Assembly: GCF_000003605.2 (NCBI RefSeq)
Contig: NW_003111970.1
Location: forward strand, 794,284-816,097
Length of the DNA: 21,814 nucleotides
Direction of reading: 5' to 3'
Source of the DNA: Saccoglossus kowalevskii
Taxonomy: Eukaryota > Hemichordata > Enteropneusta > Harrimaniidae
Part shown: positions 1-11,083 of the stretch, in pieces
Position numbering within the stretch: the stretch's first letter is position 1
How the letters are laid out: the number at the start of each line of letters is the position of its first letter
Translations under genes and position numbers: made by a program
Notes under the pieces: generated by a model
The model's database searches: none
What the model was told of the DNA's origin: nothing
The model's input: only the letters and a program-made list of their open reading frames with translations

Positions 1-109
1 CGTCACTAAATTGTATGTGGATGGTACGATCCTGGATGTGGTGCACAATTAATACGCTATTGTTTTTATATCATTGTATATCTGTCAACGAAAAACAATA
101 TAATTCACC

Positions 110-365
110 CGTCCCTACGTGGAAAATGTGCGTCACATTTACGTCACGTTCGAACGTTTTTCTTTGTTTTCATTTTTGATACACAAACGCTATTAGCGCG
201 TGGTGGAAATGTAACCTCGTCGCACAGCGCGAAACGTTGCAATTTCGAGCTGTTATCTCTCATTAACATTTTACTGTCACGCGTCTGTCAATACCATCAC
301 CGAACTGCCTTCGTGCACACTTTGCGGTATTCTCGTAAAAATCTGATATTATTTCGTGATCGGCT
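110..365. promoter_or_regulatory. CpG-dense block with CRE-like site, possible promoter
   Basis: I count about 24 CpG dinucleotides in roughly 255 bases, far denser than the A+T-rich DNA to its right. It contains the 8-mer TTACGTCA at 139-146, a one-base variant of the CREB/ATF palindrome TGACGTCA, and a second CGTCAC at 131-136. CpG-dense patches in invertebrate genomes often mark unmethylated promoters. No TATA box or convincing first exon is visible beside it, so the promoter call is inference. Confidence 0.22.
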
Positions 366-1093
366 CTTTGATTAACAGATTTTGGCAGAGGATTTTATTA
401 GGGTATGTTCAATAATAATTCCTTTTCTGTAATACATTTTCTGGGATGTAGATTTAGATTTCATATACATATAATCTCAAGATTTGCTATGTCTTCTACT
501 GATAAAATAAAGCCAGAATGAAAAATAATTAAATTCATTCGTGGTTTATCTACTTCAATTTCAGGTAATTGTAATACGCATTGTTTTTATCGGGAATGCT
601 TTGAAGTGTGATAAAGATTTAGATAATACGCAACCTGATATTGAATTACATCTGATTAAAAATTACAACAAATTCAGTCAGATTGAATAAATTTGATTAC
701 GTTTAATACGAATTTTAAATATTAATACGAAAGATTAAAATTGTCCAACACCATTGCTTCGTTAAATTGCCAGTCAACTATAAAAAATAAAGAGAAAGAA
801 ACGATCGACATACTGAATGTAATTATACACGTACTGCTCAACTGACAGTAACACAACACGAAAACTCAAACTTTGTCTATAGGGGTTTACTATCGTTACA
901 GTCATTTTGTGAACGTATTTTTTTTTCGTAAATGTAGCTAAACTATAGTTAATTGTTATAAATATTGCTAGTAAATGTAAATGTTTTGCTACAATAAATG
1001 TTTTTTGATACATTCGTGACGCACCCATACTTCAAACCGCCGATATTAGACCACGCACTGACTGCGTCCTTCACAGTCTCTATATTGGAGTAA
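366..1093. other. Noncoding A+T-rich stretch
   Basis: I see no coding exon, RNA gene or sizeable repeat here. Stop codons are frequent in all frames. The open frames present (for example minus 774-1028) are of a length expected by chance at this base composition and show no recognisable protein motif. Confidence 0.6.
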
Positions 1094-1327
1094 ACAGGGA
1101 TTGCCGATCTCGCCTACGATTCGCGAAAACCGTCTTTGGACAGAATTTCTTACACTGATATAGCGACAAGAGTTTGTGTGACGAAACCAATTGCGTATAG
1201 TATATGCAAAAAATATAACACGGACAACATATTACATCATATCGAATTATACAACAAGACTAATCCAAGTATTTATTTGAAGGTGATCAGGAAAGTTGAT
1301 CTCCGAAAATGTCTATATCGTTCCTAG
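1094..1327 (+). pseudogene. Possible decayed Tc1/mariner-type helix-turn-helix fragment
   Basis: This plus-strand frame is open from just after a TAA at 1091-1093 to a TAG at 1325-1327 (77 codons). It has no ATG near its left end. Around codons 18-44 it reads like a transposase N-terminal helix-turn-helix: a serine, then IATRV, then V-T-K, then SICKKYNTD. That spacing (S-x3-I-A-x-R-V-x-V-x3-A-x2-I-x-K-K-Y) matches the recognition-helix pattern of Tc1/mariner and paired-type DNA-binding domains. What follows does not show the second HTH or any DDE catalytic segment, and I found no terminal inverted repeats. If real, it is a broken remnant of a DNA transposon, far shorter than the roughly 340-residue family length. 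A 77-codon frame is not significant by itself, so the match could be coincidence. Confidence 0.22.
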
Positions 1328-1366
1328 ATTATCAACCATTTATGGTGCTATCACAAAAGAAATTTG

Positions 1367-1385
1367 GGATGAGATGAGATGAGAT
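1367..1385. repeat. (GATGA)n microsatellite
   Basis: About three and a half copies of a 5-base GAGAT/GATGA unit, directly right of the possible transposase fragment. This is a simple repeat with no evident function. Confidence 0.7.
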
Positions 1386-3339
1386 TACGAGTAGTACACT
1401 TACCGTTGCGGATGTTCTAAATAACATTACACTGGGTGCATGCCAGCAATTTGCTTTCCACTGTCACTATAAACAAACACAATTAAGTCTCAAACAAAAC
1501 GACCCCAATTATGGGCCACACAAATGTCAGCATGTTTACTTGATTTTCACTTCCTCATTACATGTTAGCAGGATTTGTATTAAACGTGATTAAACTAGCT
1601 TTCAATAAAAATATAAAAATCAGAATATAATTGTCCTAATAATAGCTGTACTTCCAGTATATTAAATGAAATAGCAAAATTAGACAAAAACTTCTCAGTT
1701 GCTAGACCATTATGTGTGCATTAATTCTCGATCTATTATCTCTATATCTCGATCTGATCTGTTATATATTACCAAGGTGTAAATGCTGATGAATAATTAT
1801 CGTCGTGCAAGGTCATCATATGGGTTCCTTCCAAATCAAATTGTTAATGTTGGTATTAATAAGGTACATGATTTGATCTATGAAGCGAATAAAGTTGGCT
1901 TGTCACTTCTGACTTTTATCATATGGTTACCATTTATTCCCAGTATATACTACATCTCACTCTCAAAACATGTAGTTGATGTAACTGTGACCACGTGTAA
2001 AATATCAACATATGGTTTTTTTTTTTAATGAAAATGTGTCTAGTCGTTATAAAGACATAGTAGGTGGATATCATTCTACCTTCATTGATGACTGAAACCT
2101 TTCTACACTGAAGAGCAAAATCTGTTTCAAGTATTTTTTTAATATTTCGGCAATCCGATTATAACGATTTGTGCTTCCTCGTTGAATGATACTTTTTATT
2201 ATTCGCATACAGCTAAATTTAGAGAAAAAAGGAAAACTCAATTAATTTCACAATATGACAAACGAGATGGTATTATTTATACTATACTCAAGTTTTTTAT
2301 ACTTTTAAAGCAATATTCCATTTTCTCCTACTTGGTGTTAATTTCCAACTATTCGCTTCGTCACATCTTCGCCAGCCGAGGACCATATATTTCACCACGA
2401 TTTACTGATTTTCGCACGCCATCAAACGATTATAAGATTCACTTTGGTCATTTGCATCACCCAATCAAAACTCACGAAAGTAACACATTACACCTTACTT
2501 GTTAAACTTGAAATGGTGGAATAAATGAATTGTTGCTAGCTTTTTCTCTGTGAACGAGTTTACTGACTACCAAAAGAAAGTATCTGAAAGGGAAATGATG
2601 TGTTTGTTGAAACAACAAAGACCGAATCGGGCAAGTCAATAGGTTATCAGTTTCGAAAGTTTTGTCAGTTTACTAAAATACTATTTGCAAATATTTAGAC
2701 ATTCCAACGTTTTCTTACGTTATGTAAGAGCCTGTTGTAAACATGCAGACCTACTTCTAACATTTACAAGTCACTCCAAGTTACTCCACATATTGTACCA
2801 CGCCATATATTATATATTCCCAGTCAGAGTTGAATGATTTCGGTATTATCAAAGATTATCTTTGTAAGTGATATAGTATTTAGCAATCAGTTCATTATAT
2901 CTTCAAAAAACCTTAAATGTTAATGATAGTATTTTTTTTACAAAATCCTTGGTTTATTAGTTTAGACTATAGGTATAAGGATACGATATTTTATATATAA
3001 AGTTCTCATTCTAGACCGTATGAATTGTATGAATTGTTCAATAGTACAATAGTACGAATATCTTCCGAAAATGGCTTTCAAATTTTATATTTAATAACGT
3101 TCTTTCCTCCTTGCATTATTTCATCAGTAAGAAAGTCGAATGTTGAATATTCGTAAAAACTGATCTATTAAAAAAAATATTTATGTTTGAAAACGATATT
3201 TATATAATCGTAAGTGTATTATAATTGATTATGCTACGTCTACATATGAAATTAAATATTTTATCTTAATCAGTTTATTATTTGGGTATGTGACCAAACA
3301 ACTGGCACATCTTGGTCTATTCTGTTTTACGGTACGTTG
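1386..3339. other. Noncoding A+T-rich stretch
   Basis: There is no recognisable exon. Open frames at 1783-2028 and 2182-2505 (plus) lack family motifs; the second begins with TTG rather than ATG. Short local duplications occur near 3018-3056 (GTATGAATT twice, CAATAGTA twice). One CACGTG E-box lies at 1992-1997. Confidence 0.55.
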
Positions 3340-3360
3340 ACACAACACAACACAACACAG
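3339..3360. repeat. (ACAAC)n microsatellite
   Basis: Three to four copies of a 5-base ACAAC unit. Simple repeat. Confidence 0.75.
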
Positions 3361-3398
3361 TGAGTCAGTCAATGTGCATACGAAATATTATATCGGTG

Positions 3399-3411
3399 CG
3401 CCCTCTCTCAG
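3399..3411 (-). promoter_or_regulatory. CTCF-like motif
   Basis: On the minus strand this reads CTGAGAGAGGGCG, which matches 11 of 13 positions of the bilaterian CTCF core (CC[AG]CNAG[GA][GT]GGC[AG]) with mismatches at positions 2 and 4. String match only. Confidence 0.2.
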
Positions 3412-3428
3412 CCCCCAAATGCAATCAA

Positions 3429-3441
3429 AGGTCAAAGCTCA
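3429..3441 (+). promoter_or_regulatory. DR1 nuclear-receptor-like element
   Basis: AGGTCA, a one-base spacer A, then AGCTCA: 12 of 13 bases of the DR1 consensus bound by RXR, HNF4 or COUP-TF type receptors. No nearby promoter is evident. Confidence 0.22.
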
Positions 3442-6400
3442 AGATTAAATGCCAATAAAATTAACAAATATATTTTGTTTGAATACGCAAACATAAAATA
3501 ATAAATGTATTTTGCTCGCATATGCGAATAAAAAATATAAAATATGAATAAAAAAATGAAAGAAAAATATACTTATTTGCATACACATATACAAAGCATG
3601 GAGAAAAAAATCGTCACGTTAAATTCAAAAAACATTTTTTTTTTATTTAAAGATATTTTTTAATAATATCTTTTTTTGCATAAATGTAGACATCTATGAA
3701 TATTACCACACTCGGTTTGTCATATTGTTTTACTATATTGTGCTGGAGGCCATTTGTAAAGCAACCGCGTCATAAGTGACCTATAAATTACGCAGAATTC
3801 CAGAGACTTGTTTTTGTAGATTCGTATTTTCTTTATTGAAATAAGTAACATTGCATGTAAACCACTTCCTTAATTAGCATAGTATTATCCTTGTATGTAA
3901 ATGGAATGGACATATATTGTTAATTGCTTCAATTTTAAAGAGAGTCTGGCAATATGTGTTAATATATGTATTTGTGCTCGTTATATAAGATCCACGCAGT
4001 ATGTTCTACTTTAAGCGCCAGTGGTACTCTACATTACCCCCGGGTAATGATCTCATACACACTAATATTTCGTCCCGCCAGCAAGTCATAAAACGTCCAT
4101 TAACTTAGCGCATTTGTCTCCAAGAGGGAAAAATCTCAGATTGTATGGTATACAAATCGTTAGTTTAGTGCCGTCGATATACAATTTGGTGACATTATGT
4201 ATTATCAACTACCCGTAATGGCTCGTTACAATCGTTGATATAATCCATTTTTAGAAAGGTTTTACTTTCTTAGCCATTGCCAATTCAACCTTTAAGAGCA
4301 AACGATTTAACAGTCGGTTTATCGATAATCCAGTCGTTTTGTTTTATTTGAAACGCAATATAAATAAATCAAAATACAATTAAAGATACAGTGGAAGGAT
4401 AATGGATCTTTTTTGTTGAGTCTTTAACGGTTCAGTACTTGAGTTGTGTGTCACATTTAGACAATTTATTGTTCAATAAAATAGTATGTACCCCAAAATG
4501 GTGTAATAGTGATACATATAACAGGCTATCTAACTGGCTGTCTTTTCAATGTTAAATCTGTGCAGCGGTTAAGATGTTTTATACTATTATTCATCGATCG
4601 TATTATGCATCGCACATGGCTTGCCTCTATGCGGCATTAGTTACATTTCGATTACGAGGTTATGTAGGTTGCCGTAATCAATGACCATTTGAATTTGAAG
4701 CGTTCTTTTTTCGTTTTTTGTTAAACACTCAAGATACACGTTTGTTCAATAATTCCATACGAGTGTAATTTTAAAACTTAGCGCTTTGTATATGAGGCAT
4801 ATTCAAATTACGTAAACAACAACTAATTTAAATCAATCATACAATATTGTAGCTTTTTGTTATGTTCACTATAGGAAGTAATCAACGAAGCCAGTAGGAC
4901 TCAAGTATACTCATATGCAGTTCATTGTATTCCTAAAAATATTGTATTAGTCTTATTCCGGGGTTGATTAACTTCTAGTTTGGTCAACGTTTTTTTTTAT
5001 TATATTACACAAGTACGGTTTATGGTGCACGGATGGTTTAACTTGATGATGTAGTATGTACTTGTGATGTATATGTACAATCAGTGTACTGCGTAGACGT
5101 GCCTTCACAATTTATTCTGAACTGCGTCAATTCTCACAGACATAGGAAACAGATGTGACTATTTATTGTAATTTTTGTTAAACAGTACAGTGACATCCTG
5201 CTTCAATAAATCACTGTCAATTCCAAAATACCCGGCACAATAGATTTCATGTAACTAATATTTCATTCTTCGATTGAACACGAAAAAATCGATCTATAGT
5301 TTTTCAGGTAATGAACCATGACTGATAGCATCTCCTTGCGCTATCTTCACCGTCCTGAAAAAAATCGGTTTGATATAGTATACATGTTGCACTAAAGTCT
5401 GCAGTCACATCTCTACATGATGCAATCTAGGGTGGTGTGATCGATGTGATGTGTTGCATTGCTCCGTGTTTCCTTTCGCTGCACTGTGTTGTTGAGTTAC
5501 TAGTACTTTGGGTTGCGTTTCTTTGCGTTGTGTCGACTCATGATATATTAACCCAGTGGAAAACAATCATTGGCTTAGTTAGTTACTTCTAAACTGACAT
5601 GTATATGTATTTGTATAAACGCTCGCACTGTTTTATGACTCGTACATATAAATAATTCCACTTTATGTTGTATGTTGCTTAGAACGGATTCCTGGCATTG
5701 TAATAATTGTTGGTATAGCGATGCCGGGAAGTGTTTTTATTCGTTCGCATCATCTTTCATGTGGCATATAATTATTGTATTAATAATAATAGGTACACGA
5801 TACTTTCTATGGTAATCCCTGATTTCCCAATGAATAGTTTGAAGTAGTAGTTATATTTAATAAAATTGTATCACATGTGTAGTACAAGCTAGCAGTATCT
5901 AACTTGAAAGGTTGTAATGGCATGTGCGTGTTTCGTATGTTTAAATGGAATCAGAAAAAGTACATTAGACATTGGCCACAAAGTATAATGTCAGCGATGT
6001 TAATGGCAATATGCCACAGCATATGGATCGCATAGGTAACTTAATTACATAGCTGCGACCCACTGTAGTGAAAAATAAACATTTGACAATATATTCTAGA
6101 TGGTTTTGTCCTTATGAAAGAATTACGCATTGTTGGGTTGCTTGCCATATACGTAGCATTTAAAAAACACATGTAGTTTGTTTGTTTTGTTTGTTTTTTT
6201 TGAGAAACGCAATCCATGAAAAGACATTGATAACAGAGCGACGTGTTGTGTTCAATACAGGCACCATCCGACTTGTATAACGCGTATATAATATACTGTA
6301 CACTACGTTCAGACGCCACTTAGCCGTCACGATTCATGATACACGCCCTCAGAGTTCCAGTGTTTCAAATAAAGAATCCATGCCAATATGAACAGAGTAG

Positions 6401-7300
6401 TTAGAGTTCTCAAAACCTTGTGTATGGTAGTATGGTGTTCCTTCAGACCATGACACGTGTAACAAATTATTATTACGAGTCGGTATGGCAGTCAGTAATC
6501 AAATGTCAAAATGGGTGTGTCTGTTAGATGCACGTATACACGTTGGTGCCGCTAACAGTATGAATTACTGGGGAACTTTTAGGAGTATACTTCCCTAGAC
6601 CATCGGCTTTTGGATACGCAACATATGACAAATGATTGAGTATAAATGCGCGTGCATTTACAATAATATACACTCTTATATCAAAGCACAAACACGCTCG
6701 GAAATCAAAACTTATTTGTTGCAATCGCCTTAGCCGATAACGAAGCCATTTTAATCATCGTTAGTGCAATGTTATAGTTATATTTGAGGACGCCAAAAAT
6801 ATCTAAAAAGGGCTTGCATAGGTGGTTAATTAGACTCAATGTGATCAACATAAAAAAATGGCTGGCACTTCTAACTACATCAGATTTTAATCTCAGATTG
6901 ACTTTTTCTGTGGTTTGTTATAATAATTTTACAAAATTCAGTGATATTTTATTTAATACGGCTGGTTGTACCCTTGGTATTTATTATTTGCCATGACAAC
7001 AGGCCAATATTTTTATCTCCAAAATATGAATCGTTCTCACTCGGGGACTTTGCAGAAGATTACTTCGGGAAATCTAGATCCACCTGTAGATTTATATCAA
7101 ATCGACACGAGCCATGGAAGAAGATATACATGAAGTGAATTCTGCAATATAGATTAGCAAGATTTGTTTCTTATAAAATATACCACTGTTATATGCCTGT
7201 AGATATGAAAATATTGAAAACAAGAGAAAAATGCTTAAAACTCAAGCAACGAACTGTTGTAAATTGAAATTGAGTCGCAACTGTGTTTAAATTGTCGTCA

Positions 7301-7309
7301 CCCCCCCCC
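7301..7309. repeat. Poly-C tract (9 C)
   Basis: Nine consecutive C in strongly A+T-rich surroundings. One of four C or G homopolymer runs in the window (others at 14591, 17602 and 19292). Confidence 0.9.
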
Positions 7310-7663
7310 TTACAATTGAAAATTTATAACACTAAAATTGATTCCAAAATGTTGACGTGAAACTACAATGTAAGAAATAAATGACGGTGTTGTCGGCAAA
7401 TGCAGGAGTAAACATTATGTGTTTTGTCCGCGTCTGCATAGTTTGCGTTGCTCTAATCATGCATGTTATGTTCGATAACAAGTATGTCATAATTGCGCAG
7501 ATACATTGGTAGGTTGTGTCACGGAAAGCCATGTTGTGGCGACACAAAGTCGTGTGCATAAAATGACGAGACGAGAATTTTAATTGCTGCGTCACCGTTT
7601 CAATTAAATTATTCTGAGTGAATACGGTATTGAATTATGTCATGAATTCGATGCATATGTGCG

Positions 7664-7678
7664 TATATATATATATAT
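7664..7678. repeat. (TA)n microsatellite
   Basis: Uninterrupted TA dinucleotide repeat of 15 bases. Confidence 0.9.
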
Positions 7679-8318
7679 GTGCTGAATTAACTGAATGAAA
7701 ATTTATTTAACAGATGGGTTTGCTGATTAGAAAGTTTCTTAGACTGTCTAACATTATTGTTGAAGCACTATGTAATGTAGTATTCAACATTCGTTGCGTT
7801 GAAAAACACATAGTTGTGTAATTTACTACTTTACCATTTTGGCAGTAACCACTGTCATACGTTTAGTGTCTTCGCTGCGCATATAATATATTATCATTGT
7901 CTTGTCGTTCAATACTGACACTTTGATGCCACTCAAGGATCAGAAATGATGTTAAATGTAAAGTACAACAGTAATCAACGATGATGTACAACAATTACAA
8001 AAATCGTAATATGACTGCTAAGTAAGTGTGACATAACGCACGTGTTACGCACTATAATATTATTACATATGTACTGTGCGGTATTCATAGTTATTAGCTT
8101 GTTCATTAATTATTGGTATTTATCGCAAAATTATGCAAATGAGATAAAATTTTCCCTTCTGAAGTTGACTTTAGTTGGCATTTGATGAACAACTTGAATT
8201 GCATTTTAACATTTATAATGTTTAATGTTATGGTTACGCATATTTGAATAATAAATCTCCTGTATCATTCTCTTGTACAGACAATACCACCAAGAGCCAT
8301 GACATAACTAGTTAATGA

Positions 8319-8327
8319 GTCACGTGA
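8319..8327. promoter_or_regulatory. E-box GTCACGTGA
   Basis: GTCACGTGA is nine of the ten bases of the CLEAR/M-box core (GTCACGTGAC) bound by MITF/TFE-type bHLH-leucine-zipper factors. It is one of nine CACGTG hexamers in the window. Confidence 0.25.
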
Positions 8328-8860
8328 ACATATAATAATTTCGGTATTTTCACGGCAAATTATTCAAATGCGCCGCCATCATAGTCCGATGCAGCGTCAA
8401 AATTAAAGTGATGTATTTCTGCTTAAGTTTATTCTGCGTTTGTTTTATTAAGTAATTGCGCAATAAATATAAATGCGTTTCGACATTGATCAGGACAATA
8501 AAAACAGAACGTATGGACATCGAACATTTTTGAAAATTGACCTGGCATTACGACACTACTCTCTGGATGCCGAATCTCAGTCGGGATGAAGGTATCATTT
8601 GTTAAAATGTGCATAAAGACGCCATATGTTTCAAGGTATGTCAAATGCTGTATTATATTTTTTATTTTGAAAAAAAAATAACTATGATTAACCAATCACT
8701 GGACAGAATGTGACACTACCCTTGCGCCCACTTTTTCTTTCGTCCTTGCATGAAGTGGTTATGACTTTCCTGGCGATTTTCGTGAAAGTGTCGGAACGTA
8801 TCTGATATTCACATAACGCCATTGCCTAGCTTCGTAATTTGTGGAGTATGAAAGTTATTT
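8328..8860. other. Noncoding stretch
   Basis: No supported gene. A minus-strand frame at 8429-8695 (88 codons, first codon ATG) is near the length expected by chance and has no motif I recognise. Confidence 0.5.
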
Positions 8861-9245
8861 TAAAGGGCGGTGGTCGACACGCCGCATCCTGTTCGATATT
8901 TGACTCATAGCGACGTACACATCACGTGTAAAATACGTGACTTGTTTACATGAAATTCGAACACGCGCTGCGCGACGACCAACGCCTTTAACATGAAATG
9001 CCGATTTTCTGCGCTCTATTTGTGTCCCTTCGAGTTCGGGTCAGTGTTGATGACACAGATTAACTGAATTAAGGGTAAGCTCGAACGTCCAAACTATCAC
9101 AACTACGTTTGAAACGAATACGAATACGCGACACGACATTCCTCGCGATAGTTGGTCGTGTTTATGACTTGGCCTCGAGACCGATAGTAATTGGGTAGGT
9201 CGTACTGACCACGAATAAGCAACGGCAGATTTTGTTATTTTTAAG
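8861..9245. promoter_or_regulatory. CpG-island-like block, possible promoter
   Basis: I count 36 CpG dinucleotides in about 385 bases at a G+C content near 46 percent by eye, well above what those base frequencies predict (about 20) and much denser than the flanks. It includes CACGTG at 8923-8928 and a splice-donor-like GGTAAGC at about 9074-9080. In invertebrates with mosaic methylation, CpG-dense segments tend to be unmethylated promoters or first exons. No open coding frame of note starts here, so at best it is a promoter with an untranslated first exon. Orientation is unknown. Confidence 0.33.
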
Positions 9246-9732
9246 TGAAACTTGTACTGAGAACGACACTACGCTTTTCGTCACGAGGTCAACAGTAAAA
9301 CTGTATATGCCCAATTTTATTAAATCAGAAATTTGAGATTGTTGATCAAACTAATTTTAATATTTCTTTTAATGTACAGCTGCGCTATCCATGGAATGTA
9401 TGAATGTATACGGATACAAAGTAATAAACTAATGGTTCAAATGCAGTTCACTAGGTCTGTCTTAAATTAGACACACTCATTTCAAATCTAATTTGAGGTG
9501 ACGGGATAGTCTTGCTAGAAAATGCTAGAAAATGTCGGTGGCCATAGCTGAAACGATGGATAGAAATCAAAATTATGTATTCTTAAAGAGCATTTGGCCC
9601 AAATTCTTCGGAAAATGCTGTACTGTCGTCCGACTTTATTTTCGTCTAACAGTTTGTTTTCATTTTCAGGTTTTCAATTTTACCGTGTTGGTATTTTGGG
9701 GTTTTGTGAATGTTTGCTTCTGTTAGTTTAAG
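9246..9732. other. Noncoding stretch between CpG block and E-box palindrome
   Basis: Contains a 10-base tandem duplication (TGCTAGAAAA twice, about 9513-9533) and no supported gene. The plus frame 9532-9726 is of chance length. Confidence 0.5.
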
Positions 9733-9746
9733 GAGTCACGTGACTC
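9733..9746. promoter_or_regulatory. 14-bp perfect palindrome with CLEAR-type E-box
   Basis: GAGTCACGTGACTC equals its own reverse complement. Its central ten bases, GTCACGTGAC, are exactly the CLEAR consensus recognised by TFEB/MITF-family bHLH-leucine-zipper dimers. It lies about 490 bases right of the CpG-dense block at 8861-9245. Binding is inferred only from the string. Confidence 0.4.
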
Positions 9747-11068
9747 TAAAACAAACACTGTCCACACGAAAGTGTTTTTCAGATGTAATGCCTTCTGAGA
9801 TTATATAGGTTTGATAGGTTTTGGCCATTATTAGTCCGACCAACGATTCCCTAGCCAATAAATTATTTCGTTACCTTATGTCGCTTTAAGAACGAGTGTA
9901 CCAAAGTTTAAGATAGCTAGGAAGTCTACACTCATTTCAAGATTGTATATTCGATTGGACGAAATTCTGTCTCTCATTTCTGTCCCGGAGGATCTGGTCA
10001 TCGAAAAAGTATGAATGGTAAATGCAATTATTCGGTTGTGTGCAGGAAGATCTCGAGCGAGTTTGCGAAGTTTGCTTTTAATTAATCAACTGACAATAGA
10101 CCACTTTCCCGGATGTAGAAGGCTAGATTGCAGTGAGACGCCTACTTTTGTCAAGGCGGCAATTGCAAACATGCCAGAATGCTGATATTCGGTGAAAGAA
10201 AATGTTGCTTTTGTGACGTCGATTAACACATCATCAAAACGCAATATCACGCGTGTTTATTCACGTTACATCTCAGATCCGGAATGCGCGCTGGGAACTT
10301 TGAGTGAACGTTACAAAATGGAAACTTAAGGCGAAATTTATTTTCAATTATATATAATTGTTCTATAGGGGGCGCTTTATAATCCAGGGTGACCAAAGTC
10401 AAACTGTACTATTATATAGTACATTTTGTTATTTGTTTGAGAACATTCAAATAATTTGGTTTGATATTATCACGATAATAGCGATATTTAGAAATAATTT
10501 GAGTACCGTTTTCATGATTTAATCATCGAAAATCTGCAATATGTTTGAGCAAAAAAAGTCAATCCGTCACTGTCATATTGACTGTGCTGCTGTAGATCGA
10601 CTGACGGTGTATCACCGGTGTAATGTGTAAGTTTACATTTACATTCATATTTTTGAAAAAAAAGTTTGAGGATGATTACAGTGTACATGAACTTTAACCA
10701 AAAAAAATACGTTATATTTTGGTTGAATATTATCTAAGTAGCAGTTTCTATTTCAACAGGGGGCCCTGTTTCTTAGGTGGAACTATTCATCGAAGCAATT
10801 GCCTTAACACGCTATTGGGCGTGGATTGGATTCTTAAACTGTAGTATCCTCCCCCGCCCCTCACATTTCTCTTTACATCCATCATTACCATCGAGAGTTA
10901 TTCAGATTAATATTTGATGACACCGTAAACAACAATCACCGGGTGATTGGTCGCAACAAGCAAACTTCAAGACGTGTTTGTAAATTCGCGCGATGGCTTG
11001 CCATTATAGCATGCCGTTTTAGAGAAGCTTAACTAATATATACACTAAGAGAACGGAAGTCATGTATG
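9747..11068. other. Noncoding stretch with palindrome cluster
   Basis: No supported exon. A cluster of inverted repeats lies at 10345-10480, described separately. Other marks are AGGGGGCGCT at 10367-10376, a self-complementary CAGGGGGCCCTG at 10757-10768, and TGACGTCG at 10214-10221, a one-base CRE variant. Confidence 0.5.
10345..10480. repeat. Cluster of three perfect inverted repeats
   Basis: Three short perfect palindromes lie within 136 bases. The first is CAATTATATATAATTG at 10345-10360 (no loop). The second, at 10406-10422, has arms GTACTAT/ATAGTAC and a 3-base loop. The third, at 10465-10480, has arms TATTATC/GATAATA and a 2-base loop. An AGGGGGCGCT motif sits between the first and second. 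A+T-rich palindromes arise by chance, so function is unproven. Confidence 0.6.
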
Positions 11069-11083
11069 TTTTTTTTTTTTTTT
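11069..11083. repeat. Poly-T tract (15 T)
   Basis: Fifteen consecutive T on the plus strand. It could be a simple slippage tract or the A-tail of an old retroposed copy inserted on the minus strand. I see no recognisable retroelement body or target-site duplication beside it. Confidence 0.85.

Larger units (their letters stand above)
3442..8318. other. Long noncoding A+T-rich stretch
   Basis: I found no exon that I can support across almost 4.9 kb. It contains a T/G-rich simple tract (about 6178-6201), nine consecutive C at 7301-7309, a (TA)n tract at 7664-7678 and many short A or T runs. Open frames at 6041-6319, 6524-6724, 6784-6996, 6941-7138 and 7332-7595 are of chance length without motifs. 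It may be intergenic or intronic; the sequence does not tell. Confidence 0.55.

Noticed and set aside
2182-2505. 107-codon plus-strand frame
   Set aside because: Starts with TTG, has no motif and has A+T-rich codons like its surroundings.
3339-3360. Telomere-like or satellite array
   Set aside because: Only three to four copies of ACAAC; an ordinary microsatellite.
5380-5530. Resemblance of GTTGAGTTACTAGTACTTT to the minisatellite unit
   Set aside because: Only a short gapped match; no second unit follows.
8429-8695. 88-codon minus-strand frame
   Set aside because: Chance length and no recognised motif; several frames of this size are expected in 21.8 kb at about 36 percent G+C.
11069-11083. 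Poly-T as the tail of a SINE or processed pseudogene
   Set aside because: No retroelement body, RNA polymerase III boxes or target-site duplication could be seen beside it.
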